39,463 nt of DNA from Photobacterium indicum (lineage in GTDB: Bacteria > Pseudomonadota > Gammaproteobacteria > Enterobacterales > Vibrionaceae). The notes beneath the pieces were generated by a model, which was given only the letters and a program-made list of their open reading frames with translations, was not told where the DNA came from and did no database searches. The position numbers and the translations under genes are program-made. Where the stretch lies: contig NZ_PYOC01000021.1 of assembly GCF_003026215.1 (NCBI RefSeq), forward strand, positions 1 through 39,463, read 5' to 3'. Shown one piece after another: positions 7,379-16,092 of the stretch (its first letter is position 1; every line of letters starts with the position of its first letter).

Positions 7379-8783
7379 AATCAGGCTTCTTATTAAAATT
7401 AGAAATGGCTGTCGATTGAACTGAATGGTCAGCAGTATCGAATTCTTTTATTTCATCTACAAGCAAGCTATGTCCATCATCACCACTTGGTTGTGTCCAG
7501 AAAACACGAGGGTCAAACTGCATGGCTGACAGCATTGTGCAAATAACCACAATCGCGAAAGACAAAGCAGCAGGACCAGGGAAAATTGCCATTAAGTTCT
7601 GTAACTGTACCAACGCAACTAAAATGGCAACAACAAAAATATCAATCATTGACCAACGCCCGATAAGCTCAGTCATTCGATACAAACCTAAACGTTGAAT
7701 AGCACGTTTGGTGGATGAATCTGCAGTTTTACGCGCGCTGATAAATAGCCAGACCAATGAAAACATTTTAGCCAATGGAATGACTACACTCGCTAAAAAA
7801 ATCACCAGCGCGATAGGATATGAACCCATATTCCACAGTAAAACAACGCCACCCATAATTGTAGAACCCTCCACTTTTCCCAAACTCACGGTGTACATCA
7901 TTGGGTAGAGGTTTGCGGGAATATAGAAAATGAATGACGCTAATAGTAATGCCCACGACTTTTGCAGGCTCAAGTTAGGGGCGTACTGATGTAAATGGCT
8001 GCCACAACGTAAACACTTTGCGTGTTCCTTTGCTGGCATTGGGTTTAATTGAGAACACATATGGCAGTTAACATGATTATTCGACATATGCGTGTCGCCA
8101 GGTTTCACGTCACTAAGCGGTACCATCGGAATAAATTGATCCCATAGCCACGTTCTATCAACCATCGAGACACACTTAACAACCAATACAGTGTAAACAC
8201 AGAAAGCACCAAAAGAGATACCTAGCCCAACATCCGCTAACGATGCAATTTTAATTAAACTAACAAGCACCCCAATAAAAAAAACATCTACCATCAACCA
8301 AGCTTCAACACGAAAAAGACCACGGCATAAACGTTTTATCACTCGTAGATTCACATTTTCTCGCCCCACTTGCTTAATTTTCGAGGCTTTGTAGTACAAA
8401 TACATCACAATGCAAATATAGCCAGCAGGTAATACAATAACAGTCATCAGCAGTAATAACGCCAACAAGCTATTTTCAAAATGCTGCAGCATTTCAGCAG
8501 CATGTAACAAGGTTATTTCTTGAGAGATCCCTTGAACACTAAAAGACATGAACGGAAAACTAATACTCAAGACCAGCATAATCATACAAGCAATACCGTA
8601 GGCTAACGGACGCTGAAACGGCATAGAAATTTGCTTAGTTAACGTATGATGGCAACGTGGACATCCCGCCTTTTGCCCTTCTTCGAGCCTTGGCTTATCT
8701 ACAACTAACCCGCACTCTTCACACGCAATCATCAATTCAGGTGCTTTGTGTTCTGTCATGGGTAAATTTGACTCATTTAACAC
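7371..8783 (-). CDS. pqiA: inner-membrane protein of the Pqi system
   Basis: 470 aa (E. coli 417). Two PqiA modules, each opening with a zinc-ribbon CxxC pair: 'CEECG' then 'CPRC' near residues 20-43, and 'CHMC' then 'CLRC' near 240-260. Each is followed by about four membrane helices. Family-typical motifs are 'EITLLHAAEML', 'WLMVDVFFIGVLVS' and 'GRWSMIDIFVVAILVALVQ'. The start is GTG at 8783, preceded by GAGGTGAT at short spacing; an in-frame ATG at 8759 lacks a Shine-Dalgarno. PqiA is thought to feed lipids to PqiB. It is first in the pqiABC operon. Confidence 0.93.
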   Translation of the reverse strand: MLNESNLPMTEHKAPELMIACEECGLVVDKPRLEEGQKAGCPRCHHTLTKQISMPFQRPLAYGIACMIMLVLSISFPFMSFSVQGISQEITLLHAAEMLQHFENSLLALLLLMTVIVLPAGYICIVMYLYYKASKIKQVGRENVNLRVIKRLCRGLFRVEAWLMVDVFFIGVLVSLIKIASLADVGLGISFGAFCVYTVLVVKCVSMVDRTWLWDQFIPMVPLSDVKPGDTHMSNNHVNCHMCSQLNPMPAKEHAKCLRCGSHLHQYAPNLSLQKSWALLLASFIFYIPANLYPMMYTVSLGKVEGSTIMGGVVLLWNMGSYPIALVIFLASVVIPLAKMFSLVWLFISARKTADSSTKRAIQRLGLYRMTELIGRWSMIDIFVVAILVALVQLQNLMAIFPGPAALSFAIVVICTMLSAMQFDPRVFWTQPSGDDGHSLLVDEIKEFDTADHSVQSTAISNFNKKPDYE

Positions 8784-9243
8784 GTATCACCTCAGTATAG
8801 GTAAGAACAAGGCATAAGCTTCGATAACAAGAAAAGTAAAACCAATAAATACAATAAGATATATATTGTTATGCGCCAAGTCACACAATGCTATGCCTAA
8901 TAATAATTATAAACACAGATATATCGCAATACTTTCTTAAAATGCAGAGTTTACAACACTCCCTCGAAAAGTGAACAGTGTTTTTTACTAAGAGAATAGT
9001 ATTATTCGTTAAGAGGAATGTGAAAACTTGAACTTTGGGTTGAAAGTAAAAACTACAAGATTAGCCTCAATAACAAAAGTTATAAAAAAGCTACACACTG
9101 CATTTAATATTTTTTATTCGCTTTTATACCCAAGAATTACCCTCAATTAGTTAGCACAGAGTGATAACCCAGCGCAGACCATGAAAAAAGCCACAACAAA
9201 GATGCGTGGCTTTAGTTACATCGAGTTCATCATTAGTAACATG
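8784..9243. other. 460-bp gap upstream of pqiA
   Basis: AT-rich; it should carry the pqi promoter and, at its left part by coordinate, nothing coding. No ORF with a Shine-Dalgarno and no strong operator could be recognised. The right end holds the phhAB terminator listed separately. Confidence 0.5.
9184..9213 (-). terminator. intrinsic terminator of phhAB
   Basis: Read on the minus strand, AAAGCCAC and GTGGCTTT form a stem followed directly by a T6 run, 30 bp after the phhB stop. Confidence 0.8.
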
Positions 9244-9582
9244 CTACTCTAGACAACGATCAGTCTTCGCTGCGCAAATGAAATCATTCTTATGTAGCCC
9301 TTTTGCTGAGTGACTCCACCAACAAACGGTGACTTTCCCCCACTCTAACGTTATGGTTGGGTGGTGAAATTCTTCCTCGGCTAGCTCTGCAATTTTATTA
9401 CTGAAAGCCCAAGCAAGTTTAAAGTTTTTAAATGTAAATTCACGTTCCAGTTGTTTAATTCCATTACGTTCTATTACGCTCCACTGCGAGATACCCTCTA
9501 ACATTTCTTCTAATTCAAGGTCGGTTACTTTTGGTGCATCAATATGGCAAGCTTCGCATTTCAATTCATGTAAATTAGACAT
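9244..9582 (-). CDS. phhB: pterin-4a-carbinolamine dehydratase
   Basis: 112 aa, the normal length for the family. It recycles the pterin cofactor by dehydrating the 4a-hydroxy-tetrahydropterin made by phenylalanine hydroxylase. The signature is present: E-x-x-HHP (H73, H74, P75), then W81 and the later 'WWSHSAKGLHKND' with the conserved H91 and D100. The N-terminus carries two Cys (C9, C12), common in proteobacterial PhhB. It overlaps the phhA stop region by 8 bases, so it is co-translated with the hydroxylase it serves. Confidence 0.95.
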   Translation of the reverse strand: MSNLHELKCEACHIDAPKVTDLELEEMLEGISQWSVIERNGIKQLEREFTFKNFKLAWAFSNKIAELAEEEFHHPTITLEWGKVTVCWWSHSAKGLHKNDFICAAKTDRCLE

Positions 9583-10387
9583 ATTCCCCTAAATGCTCCT
9601 TTTTCTTTGGTGGAAATAACGGTTTGTGTAGCCCCAAAGCTTTGGCTTCTTGCACCATGCTCATGATGTCTTTTTGTGCTAATTCATACAGCTGGTTAAT
9701 GTTTTGAATTACAAAATAGAGTGGCTGCATAATATCTATTCGGTAAGGTGTCCGCATTACATCGACGGGTTCAAAAGGCTTATAACGCGCCTTTCTTCCT
9801 TTATATACATACTCTGTCTCGCCAGGGGAAGATAAAATACCACCGCCATAAATAGTACGCTGATCAGCTGTTCTCATTAAACCGAATTCCACCGTGAACC
9901 AGTACAGTCGAGCTAAATACACGCGATCTTCCTTACTGGCTTGAGCACCTAGCCGGCCGTACGCGTGAGTAAATTCAGCAAAAGCGGGATTTGTCAGCAT
10001 CGCGCAATGGCCAAATACTTCATGGAAAAAATCAGGTTCTTGCAAATAGTCAAATTCATCACGATTTCGTAGAAAGGTCGCGACTGGAAATTGTTTGTTA
10101 GAAAGTAAATGAAAAAAACGGTCGAAATTAATTAATGCAGGGACTTCTACGCACTCCCAGCCCGTCGTTTCTTTCAACACTCGATTAATATTTTTTAACT
10201 GCGGAACATGGTCGGTCGGTAAATTTAGTAACTTTAACCCAGCAAGATATTCTTCGCAGGCCTTCCCCTTAATACAAGTGAGCTGCCTTACAACCAAATC
10301 GTGCCAGATTTGATTCTCATCTTCACTCCAATCAATAAAGCCATTTTCATCTGACTTTTTAGAGACATACTTGGTCGCTTTTCCCAT
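9575..10387 (-). CDS. phhA: phenylalanine 4-hydroxylase
   Basis: 270 aa, a monofunctional bacterial form without the regulatory domain. It hydroxylates Phe to Tyr using O2, tetrahydropterin and non-haem iron. The iron ligands are visible: H122 and H127 in 'DFFHEVFGH' and E167 in 'YWFTVEFGL'. Other family marks are 'RDEFDYLQEPD' and 'GILSSPGE'. The Shine-Dalgarno AGAGGG lies 8 bases upstream. The gene is divergent from hmgA across a 495-bp control region and coupled to phhB. It opens the Phe-to-acetoacetate pathway encoded here. Confidence 0.96.
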   Translation of the reverse strand: MGKATKYVSKKSDENGFIDWSEDENQIWHDLVVRQLTCIKGKACEEYLAGLKLLNLPTDHVPQLKNINRVLKETTGWECVEVPALINFDRFFHLLSNKQFPVATFLRNRDEFDYLQEPDFFHEVFGHCAMLTNPAFAEFTHAYGRLGAQASKEDRVYLARLYWFTVEFGLMRTADQRTIYGGGILSSPGETEYVYKGRKARYKPFEPVDVMRTPYRIDIMQPLYFVIQNINQLYELAQKDIMSMVQEAKALGLHKPLFPPKKKEHLGEYV

Positions 10388-10561
10388 AAAAATGCCCTCT
10401 AATTATCTCGCCTTACCATGGCTTTAATCGGAAGTTAACGATTAACGACATCATCATTTAGATCAATGAACGCAGATAACCAATACCAATCCTTTTTATA
10501 AAGATTAGGTGTTTTATAGGGTGAATTGGAACCCACAAATAAGAATCAAATAAAACCAATG

Positions 10562-10579
10562 CGTAACATAAGCTTTACA
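10562..10579. promoter_or_regulatory. candidate TyrR box 1
   Basis: CGTAAC-N6-TTTACA against the known consensus TGTAAA-N6-TTTACA. The right half is perfect, the left half matches four of six, and the essential G and C at positions 2 and 17 are both present. Its position in front of Phe/Tyr catabolic genes makes TyrR (PhhR-like) control plausible. Confidence 0.45.
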
Positions 10580-10666
10580 TTTATTGTTGAGCTCACACTT
10601 AACCTGCAATTATCAAAGATAACCTATCAGCTCTTTTAACCTGCACTTAAAGGGGAAATTAACCAC

Positions 10667-10723
10667 ATGAAAACACTATCTTATCTTTGGCGAAAGAAAA
10701 ATTTTAGAAATACATATATGTAA
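10667..10723 (+). CDS. possible 18-codon ORF in the phhA-hmgA gap
   Basis: It would encode MKTLSYLWRKKNFRNTYM. A GGGGAAA Shine-Dalgarno-like stretch lies about 8 bases upstream. Two Tyr, one Trp and one Phe codon make a leader-peptide role for aromatic amino-acid sensing conceivable, but no following attenuator hairpin with a T-run is seen before hmgA. Low confidence; chance is quite possible. Confidence 0.2.
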   Translation: MKTLSYLWRKKNFRNTYM

Positions 10724-10736
10724 AACATTCAACACA
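10719..10736. promoter_or_regulatory. candidate TyrR box 2
   Basis: TGTAAA-N6-AACACA: the left half is perfect, the right half keeps only ACA, and G2 and C17 are present. It lies 147 bp upstream of hmgA and overlaps the end of the small ORF. Confidence 0.35.
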
Positions 10737-10882
10737 CTATCGGTATTTCTATTACTGTTATTTAGTTGATTGTTTATCATAACTCCGCCAAAGTTAACTT
10801 ATCGGTTAACATTTATTTAACCAATACTTGGATCATGATCTTGGTTGAGCGATGTTAAAGAGGCTGACTAAAGAGGGATTTA

Positions 10883-12028
10883 ATGATGCAGCAATGGTTC
10901 CAGTTTCCAATCATTGAAGGGAAAACTTCTCGGCAGGCACATTGTGATCTTCCAGAAGGTACTTTCGAGCGCGAATGCGGGAAAGAAGGTTTCTTTGGTC
11001 CAGCTAGCCATATGTATCATAAGCACGCGCCAACAGGCTGGATCAAATGGGAAGGCCCACTTCGTCCACGCGCGATAGACACCACCAAACTTGAACAAAC
11101 AGGCATTACACCGTGGGATGCCTCACTGCTTCTTCATAACGACAATGTGAAAATACGCGTTTGGAATAGCCAACAAAGTATGGATCATCTAGTACGTAAC
11201 GGCGATGGTGATGAAGTGCTATTTGTTCATAGTGGCAGTGGTCATTTCTATTGTGATTACGGTCATTTAAGCTTTAAAGACGGTGATTACATTGTTATAC
11301 CACGCGCCACCAGCTGGCGTATTGAAATGGATGAGCCCGTATCATTGTTACTGATTGAAGCGTCTAACAGTGGCTATAAAACACCCGATAGAGGTATTGT
11401 TGGGCAACACGCCGTTTATGATCCTGCGATATTAGAATATGCCCGCATTGATGATGACTTTTTAGCTCAGCAAAGCGGGCAACCCAACAATGAGCAAACG
11501 TGGGAAGTACTCTTAAAAGCACGTAACCAAATGAATACCATTACCTACCCTTACAATCCATTAGATGCACAAGGCTGGAAAGGTAACCTCACTGTTTTCA
11601 AGTTGAATTGGCGTGATATTCGTCCGTTAATGAGCCACCGCTACCACTTACCACCGTCGGCACACTCCACATTTATCGCAAATGGTTTTGTCATTTGTAC
11701 TTTTGTACCTCGTCCGATCGAAAGTGACCCAAATGCGCTTAAAGTGCCCTTCTTTCATAACAATGATGACTACGATGAAGTGCTGTTTTATCACCGTGGT
11801 AATTTCTTCAGCCGAGATAATATTGAAGCCGGAATGATCACTCATCACCCTTGCGGTTTCTCTCATGGCCCCCACCCTAAAGCACTTGCAGCAAGTCAAA
11901 CCAATCAGAAAAAAGAAACCGATGAAGTTGCCGTAATGATCGATACACGCTTCCCATTAGAAATAGCAGACTTACCTGAAGGTGTTGAAAATAAAGACTA
12001 TGTTTATTCTTGGTTGAACCGTAAATAA
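10883..12028 (+). CDS. hmgA: homogentisate 1,2-dioxygenase
   Basis: 381 aa, shorter than the about 430-aa Pseudomonas enzyme; this compact form is the one usual in vibrios. It opens the homogentisate ring to maleylacetoacetate using Fe(II) and O2. Likely iron ligands in the C-terminal cupin are H292 and E299 in 'FHNNDDYDEVLFY' and H328 in 'GFSHGPH'. In the long form the His-Glu spacing is one residue shorter, so the ligand choice is by analogy. Two adjacent ATGs are possible; the first, 7 bases after AGAGGG, is used. It is the first gene of hmgA-fahA-maiA-aacS. Loss of this enzyme is known to cause pyomelanin in vibrios. Confidence 0.93.
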   Translation: MMQQWFQFPIIEGKTSRQAHCDLPEGTFERECGKEGFFGPASHMYHKHAPTGWIKWEGPLRPRAIDTTKLEQTGITPWDASLLLHNDNVKIRVWNSQQSMDHLVRNGDGDEVLFVHSGSGHFYCDYGHLSFKDGDYIVIPRATSWRIEMDEPVSLLLIEASNSGYKTPDRGIVGQHAVYDPAILEYARIDDDFLAQQSGQPNNEQTWEVLLKARNQMNTITYPYNPLDAQGWKGNLTVFKLNWRDIRPLMSHRYHLPPSAHSTFIANGFVICTFVPRPIESDPNALKVPFFHNNDDYDEVLFYHRGNFFSRDNIEAGMITHHPCGFSHGPHPKALAASQTNQKKETDEVAVMIDTRFPLEIADLPEGVENKDYVYSWLNRK

Positions 12029-12092
12029 CGGCAAGTAACAACACATAAATCATTCATTCCATTGCTTATTTTCTATTAACTTGAATATATAG

Positions 12093-12107
12093 ATTTACAT
12101 TGTAAAT
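12093..12107. promoter_or_regulatory. inverted repeat before fahA
   Basis: ATTTAC-ATT-GTAAAT, perfect 6-bp arms, 13 bp before the fahA GTG. It uses the same TTTAC/GTAAA words as a TyrR box but with the halves in opposite order. It may be an internal regulatory site or chance in AT-rich DNA. Confidence 0.25.
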
Positions 12108-12119
12108 AAGGAGCACACC

Positions 12120-13142
12120 GTGAAATTAGCGTCTCTACATCAAGGTCGTGATGGGCAACTCATTGTTGTATCAAGAGATTTAACACAAGCCGTTCACGCA
12201 CACGACATTGCCCCGACCCTACAATTTGCGTTAGATAACTGGGAACAAGTCGAAGCCGATTTACAACACCTCTACCGTAACCTTAATGATGGTGTTGCAC
12301 ATGATGTCTTTCCTTTTAACCCGCACGGATGTGCCTCTCCGCTTCCACGAGCATATCAATGGGCAGATGGCAGTGCTTATGTTAATCATGTCGAATTGGT
12401 TCGAAAAGCGCGTGGCGCAGCCATGCCAGAAAGTTTTTGGACTGATCCTTTAATGTACCAAGGTATGTCAGATGGATTTTTAGGGCCTTACCAGGATATT
12501 CAAGCAGCCGATGAAGCATGGGGAATCGATTTTGAAGGTGAAATAGCCGTTATTACCGACGATATTCCGATGGGGACACGCACAGAACAACTACACGACC
12601 ACATTAAATTGCTGATGTTAGTGAATGATGTGTCGTTACGTAACCTTATTCCTAATGAACTTAGCAAAGGGTTTGGGTTCTTCCAATCAAAACCCGCATC
12701 AGCTTTTTCTCCGGTAGCAATAACGCCCGATGAATTAAATGACAGCTGGCATGATTTTAAAGTACACCACCGCTTAACGGTTCACTTAAACGATGAATTA
12801 TTTGGGCAACCTCATGCCGGTACAGATATGACATTTAACTTCGCTGAATTGGTGCAGCATATCGCGAAAAGCCGCCATGTTGGGGCAGGAACTGTTATTG
12901 GTTCAGGCACTGTATCTAACCTTGACCGTACAAGTGGTTCTTGCTGCCTAGCCGAGCGACGTATGCTTGAAACTATTGAAAATGGCATACCCGTAACCCC
13001 CTTTATGAAGTTTGGTGATACCGTAAAAATAGAAATGTTTGATGACGATGGGCGCTCTATTTTCGGTGCAATAGAGCAAAGGGTCGTTAAATACACTAAC
13101 GTCTATGATAAACAAGATTTAGAACACCATAAACCCGTTTAA
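12120..13142 (+). CDS. fahA: fumarylacetoacetate hydrolase
   Basis: 340 aa. It cleaves fumarylacetoacetate to fumarate and acetoacetate, the last carbon-cleaving step of tyrosine degradation. The FAH metal site is visible in 'EAWGIDFEGEIAVITDD' (acidic ligands), followed by 'LMLVNDVSLRNL' and the conserved 'GTVIGSGTVSN'. The N-terminus opens 'KLASLHQGRDGQLIVVSRD', as in the proteobacterial short FAH group. The start is GTG with AAGGAG 7 bases upstream. 91 bp separate it from hmgA, 21 bp from maiA. Confidence 0.92.
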   Translation: MKLASLHQGRDGQLIVVSRDLTQAVHAHDIAPTLQFALDNWEQVEADLQHLYRNLNDGVAHDVFPFNPHGCASPLPRAYQWADGSAYVNHVELVRKARGAAMPESFWTDPLMYQGMSDGFLGPYQDIQAADEAWGIDFEGEIAVITDDIPMGTRTEQLHDHIKLLMLVNDVSLRNLIPNELSKGFGFFQSKPASAFSPVAITPDELNDSWHDFKVHHRLTVHLNDELFGQPHAGTDMTFNFAELVQHIAKSRHVGAGTVIGSGTVSNLDRTSGSCCLAERRMLETIENGIPVTPFMKFGDTVKIEMFDDDGRSIFGAIEQRVVKYTNVYDKQDLEHHKPV

Positions 13143-13163
13143 ATAAAAAGGGCTGGAATAACA

Positions 13164-13823
13164 ATGGATGATGCAATTGCAGTAACGCTATACGACTATT
13201 ACCGTTCTTCTGCCTCATACCGTGTACGTATTGCATTAAATTTGAAAGGATTAGATGCAGGCAAAAACTACGAGCAGCACCCTATTTCACTCATTGATAA
13301 TGAACAAAACAGTAGTCATTATACCAAGGTAAACCCTAATGGCTTAGTGCCTAGCGTGAAAACCGAGCATGGTATATTGAGTCAATCTTTAGCAATCATT
13401 GAATACCTTGATGAAACGTATCCAGATATTCCTTTGCTGCCTAACGATCCTTGGCAAAAAGCGCAGTGTCGCTCTTTTGCCCTATTGATTGCCTGCGATA
13501 TTCACCCTTTGAATAATCTACGTGTGCTGAACTACTTAAACAGCGATTTAGGCGTTAACCAGAACGAAAAAATGGTTTGGTATTTTCATTGGCTTGAACG
13601 CGGTTTTCAGGCATTAGAAGCCATGTTGAGTCGTAGCCCATCGTTTGAGCAAACTTTCTGTTTTGGCAATCACGCAACGCTGGCTGATATTTGCTTAATT
13701 CCACAAATTTACAATGCTAAGCGTTTTGATTTTGATATGACTAAATACCCCAATCTCTCGCTCGTTGATCAGCATTGCCAACAAATAGACGCATTCAAAC
13801 ATGCACACCCCAATCAGCAGTAA
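13164..13823 (+). CDS. maiA: maleylacetoacetate isomerase (zeta-class GST)
   Basis: 219 aa. A glutathione-dependent cis-trans isomerase turning maleylacetoacetate into fumarylacetoacetate. The zeta signature is seen as 'YYRSSASYRVRIALNLKGL' (about residues 11-29), with Ser-Ser at the glutathione site; the usual Cys of SSCS is Ala here, which is seen in bacterial members. The glutathione gamma-Glu site 'LSQSLAIIEYLDE' follows at about 72-84, and the C-terminal domain has 'TLADICLIPQIYNA'. Physically it follows fahA, although its reaction comes before. The Shine-Dalgarno is weak (GGG at 14 bases), so it probably depends on translation of fahA. Confidence 0.93.
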   Translation: MDDAIAVTLYDYYRSSASYRVRIALNLKGLDAGKNYEQHPISLIDNEQNSSHYTKVNPNGLVPSVKTEHGILSQSLAIIEYLDETYPDIPLLPNDPWQKAQCRSFALLIACDIHPLNNLRVLNYLNSDLGVNQNEKMVWYFHWLERGFQALEAMLSRSPSFEQTFCFGNHATLADICLIPQIYNAKRFDFDMTKYPNLSLVDQHCQQIDAFKHAHPNQQ

Positions 13824-13910
13824 ACAAGTAACAGCAGTAAACGAGCAAGATAAGCAAAGCAGCACAAAAAATAATAAATATAACGACGTTACACACGGAG
13901 GGTTTAATCA

Positions 13911-15917
13911 ATGACAGTAAATACCGACGATCCACAAATGCTGTGGCGCCCTTCACGGGAACGTATTCAATCCAGTTTACTCTATCAATTCATGATTCAA
14001 TTAAGTGAGCAACAAAATACGCTGTTTCATGACTACCACCAGCTACATCATTGGTCTGTTGCCCACAGCGATAGCTTCTGGGATCAAGTCTGGGATTTTT
14101 CTGATGTAATAGGTCATAAAGGCGATCCCACTTGCTTTACCCCCTTGCAGTCAGCCCTGCCAGCTAAAGAGACACAATGGTTCCCTAATGCAACACTGAA
14201 CTTTGCTGAGAATCTACTCAAAAACTGGAATCGACATGCAGCTGCAGATGCCATCATATTTCACTGTGAAGGGCAAAAAGAGCACCAGCAACGTGTAAGC
14301 TGGCAACAGCTCTATCGTCAAACATCACAGCTTACCCAGTTTCTCACCGCTAAAGGGGTTAAGCAAGGTGATGTAGTCGCAGGATACATACCCAACATAC
14401 CTCAGGCCATTATTGCCATGTTAGCTACATCGGCATTAGGCGCAATCTGGACATCGACATCACCCGACTTTGGTGCAGATAGTGTTATAGAACGATTTGG
14501 CCAAACTAAACCCAAAGTATTATTAACGGCAGACGGCTATTTTTATAACGGAAAATCACACAGCAGCTTAGACAATATCACGCAAATGCTTGCTCAACTT
14601 CCCAGCGTTGAACAATTGATTGTTATTCCCTATACCCAGATAGATATACGTACATTTACTGCTTCTATCCCCAAAAGTGTCACACTAACCCTTTGGCAAA
14701 ATGCATTAGATCCATACGAACCAGCAGATATTCAATTTACACCTGTGCCTTTTAACCACCCGCTGTATATTTTGTATTCCTCAGGCACGACTGGCAAACC
14801 CAAGTGCATTGTGCATAGCACGGGGGGCTTGTTATTGAATCACCTTAAAGAACAAAAGTTACACTGTAACACCAAGCAAGGTGATCGGATTTTCTATTTC
14901 ACGACATGCGGCTGGATGATGTGGAATTGGTTAGTCAGCGGGCTAGCTTCTGGGGCTACCGTCGTACTGTATGACGGTTCACCATTTTACCCAAATGCAA
15001 GTGTGCTATGGGATATGGCAGAGAAAGAGCAGCTATCGTTGTTTGGCACATCAGCTAAATATTTAGAAGCGCTCGAAAAACAAAATTACAGCCCAAACAA
15101 ATTCTATTCATTAACACACCTACAAATATTATGTTCAACAGGTTCAGTGCTTGCACCAGAACAGTTTGACTATGTATACAACCACATAAAATCTGATGTT
15201 CAGCTTGCTTCAATTTCTGGTGGTACAGATATTTGTGGTTGCTTTGCTATCGGTAATCCCCTTAGCCCAGTTTATAAAGGAGAATGCCAGAGCCAAGCTT
15301 TAGGTATGGATGTGCGTGTTTTCAATGAACAGGGGCAATCAGAATTAACCCAACAAGGCGAACTTGTTTGTTGTAATAGTTTCCCAAATCAACCGATTGG
15401 TTTTTGGAATGATCCGGAAGGAAAGCGCTACCATAATGCGTATTGGAATACCTACCCAAATACATGGCATCACGGCGATTTTGTCGCATTAAGCACTACA
15501 GGCGGCATGGTTTTCTTTGGCCGTTCTGATGCCGTATTAAACCCAGGTGGTGTACGTATTGGTACAGCAGAAATTTACCGCCAAGTGAACCCATTAAATG
15601 AAATAGCCGACTCTGTAGTAATAGGACAAAACTGGGAAAATGATGTGCGTGTGGTGCTATTTGTTCAACTGTCCGATGGCTGTATGTTAGATGACGCGCT
15701 AAAAGCCACAATACGTCAGCGAATTAAACAACATTGCTCTCCCCGCCATATTCCTGCGGTTATCTTACCCGTTCGCGATATACCAAGAACTAAATCCGGA
15801 AAGTTGGTAGAACTTGCTGTGCGTAATATCGTACATAATTTGCCAGTAACAAATATAGGAGCCTTAGCAAATCCGTCCGCATTAGAACAGTATAAAGGGC
15901 TAAAAGAGCTGGAGTAG
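13911..15917 (+). CDS. aacS: acetoacetyl-CoA synthetase
   Basis: 668 aa, the family's usual size. An adenylate-forming ligase that activates acetoacetate with ATP and CoA. The P-loop-like A3 motif 'YSSGTTGKPKCIVHS' lies at about residue 289, 'GGTDICGCF' and 'HHGDF' follow, and the C-terminal catalytic Lys is in 'PRTKSGKLVE'. The N-terminus ('MLWRPSRERI', 'SFWDQVWDFSDV') is that of acetoacetate-CoA ligase rather than acetyl-CoA synthetase. A strong GGAGGG site precedes it by 8 bases. Being last in the hmgA operon, it salvages the acetoacetate that FahA releases, so the carbon reaches acetyl-CoA. Confidence 0.93.
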   Translation: MTVNTDDPQMLWRPSRERIQSSLLYQFMIQLSEQQNTLFHDYHQLHHWSVAHSDSFWDQVWDFSDVIGHKGDPTCFTPLQSALPAKETQWFPNATLNFAENLLKNWNRHAAADAIIFHCEGQKEHQQRVSWQQLYRQTSQLTQFLTAKGVKQGDVVAGYIPNIPQAIIAMLATSALGAIWTSTSPDFGADSVIERFGQTKPKVLLTADGYFYNGKSHSSLDNITQMLAQLPSVEQLIVIPYTQIDIRTFTASIPKSVTLTLWQNALDPYEPADIQFTPVPFNHPLYILYSSGTTGKPKCIVHSTGGLLLNHLKEQKLHCNTKQGDRIFYFTTCGWMMWNWLVSGLASGATVVLYDGSPFYPNASVLWDMAEKEQLSLFGTSAKYLEALEKQNYSPNKFYSLTHLQILCSTGSVLAPEQFDYVYNHIKSDVQLASISGGTDICGCFAIGNPLSPVYKGECQSQALGMDVRVFNEQGQSELTQQGELVCCNSFPNQPIGFWNDPEGKRYHNAYWNTYPNTWHHGDFVALSTTGGMVFFGRSDAVLNPGGVRIGTAEIYRQVNPLNEIADSVVIGQNWENDVRVVLFVQLSDGCMLDDALKATIRQRIKQHCSPRHIPAVILPVRDIPRTKSGKLVELAVRNIVHNLPVTNIGALANPSALEQYKGLKELE

Positions 15918-16092
15918 TATTCAACTAGCCATTGGAATATGGCCTATTAGGCGTACTTTCGTCTAAATTAGCGTGTTTTTCGACCACTTTGGTCATGCAA
16001 AAAATACCTCTCTTCTACCTACGGCTCTTTTTAAGTAACATGGATGTATTGAAGACGGTTACCCCGTCGTTCCCAAGGAGATCTGTCACAGC

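Larger units (their letters stand above)
10388..10882. promoter_or_regulatory. phhA-hmgA divergent control region
   Basis: 495 bp with promoters for both arms of the Phe/Tyr pathway. Besides the TyrR-like boxes listed separately it has several GTTAAC words (near 10436, 10793 and 10805), an inverted repeat GGTTAA-N7-TTAACC at 10804-10822, the 10-bp palindrome GATCATGATC at 10831-10840, and a possible 18-codon ORF. Which elements bind a protein cannot be told from sequence alone. Confidence 0.5.

Noticed and set aside
15977..16002. GACCA/TGGTC stem after aacS as a terminator
   Set aside because: Only 5 bp of stem, and the T-run lies before rather than after it.
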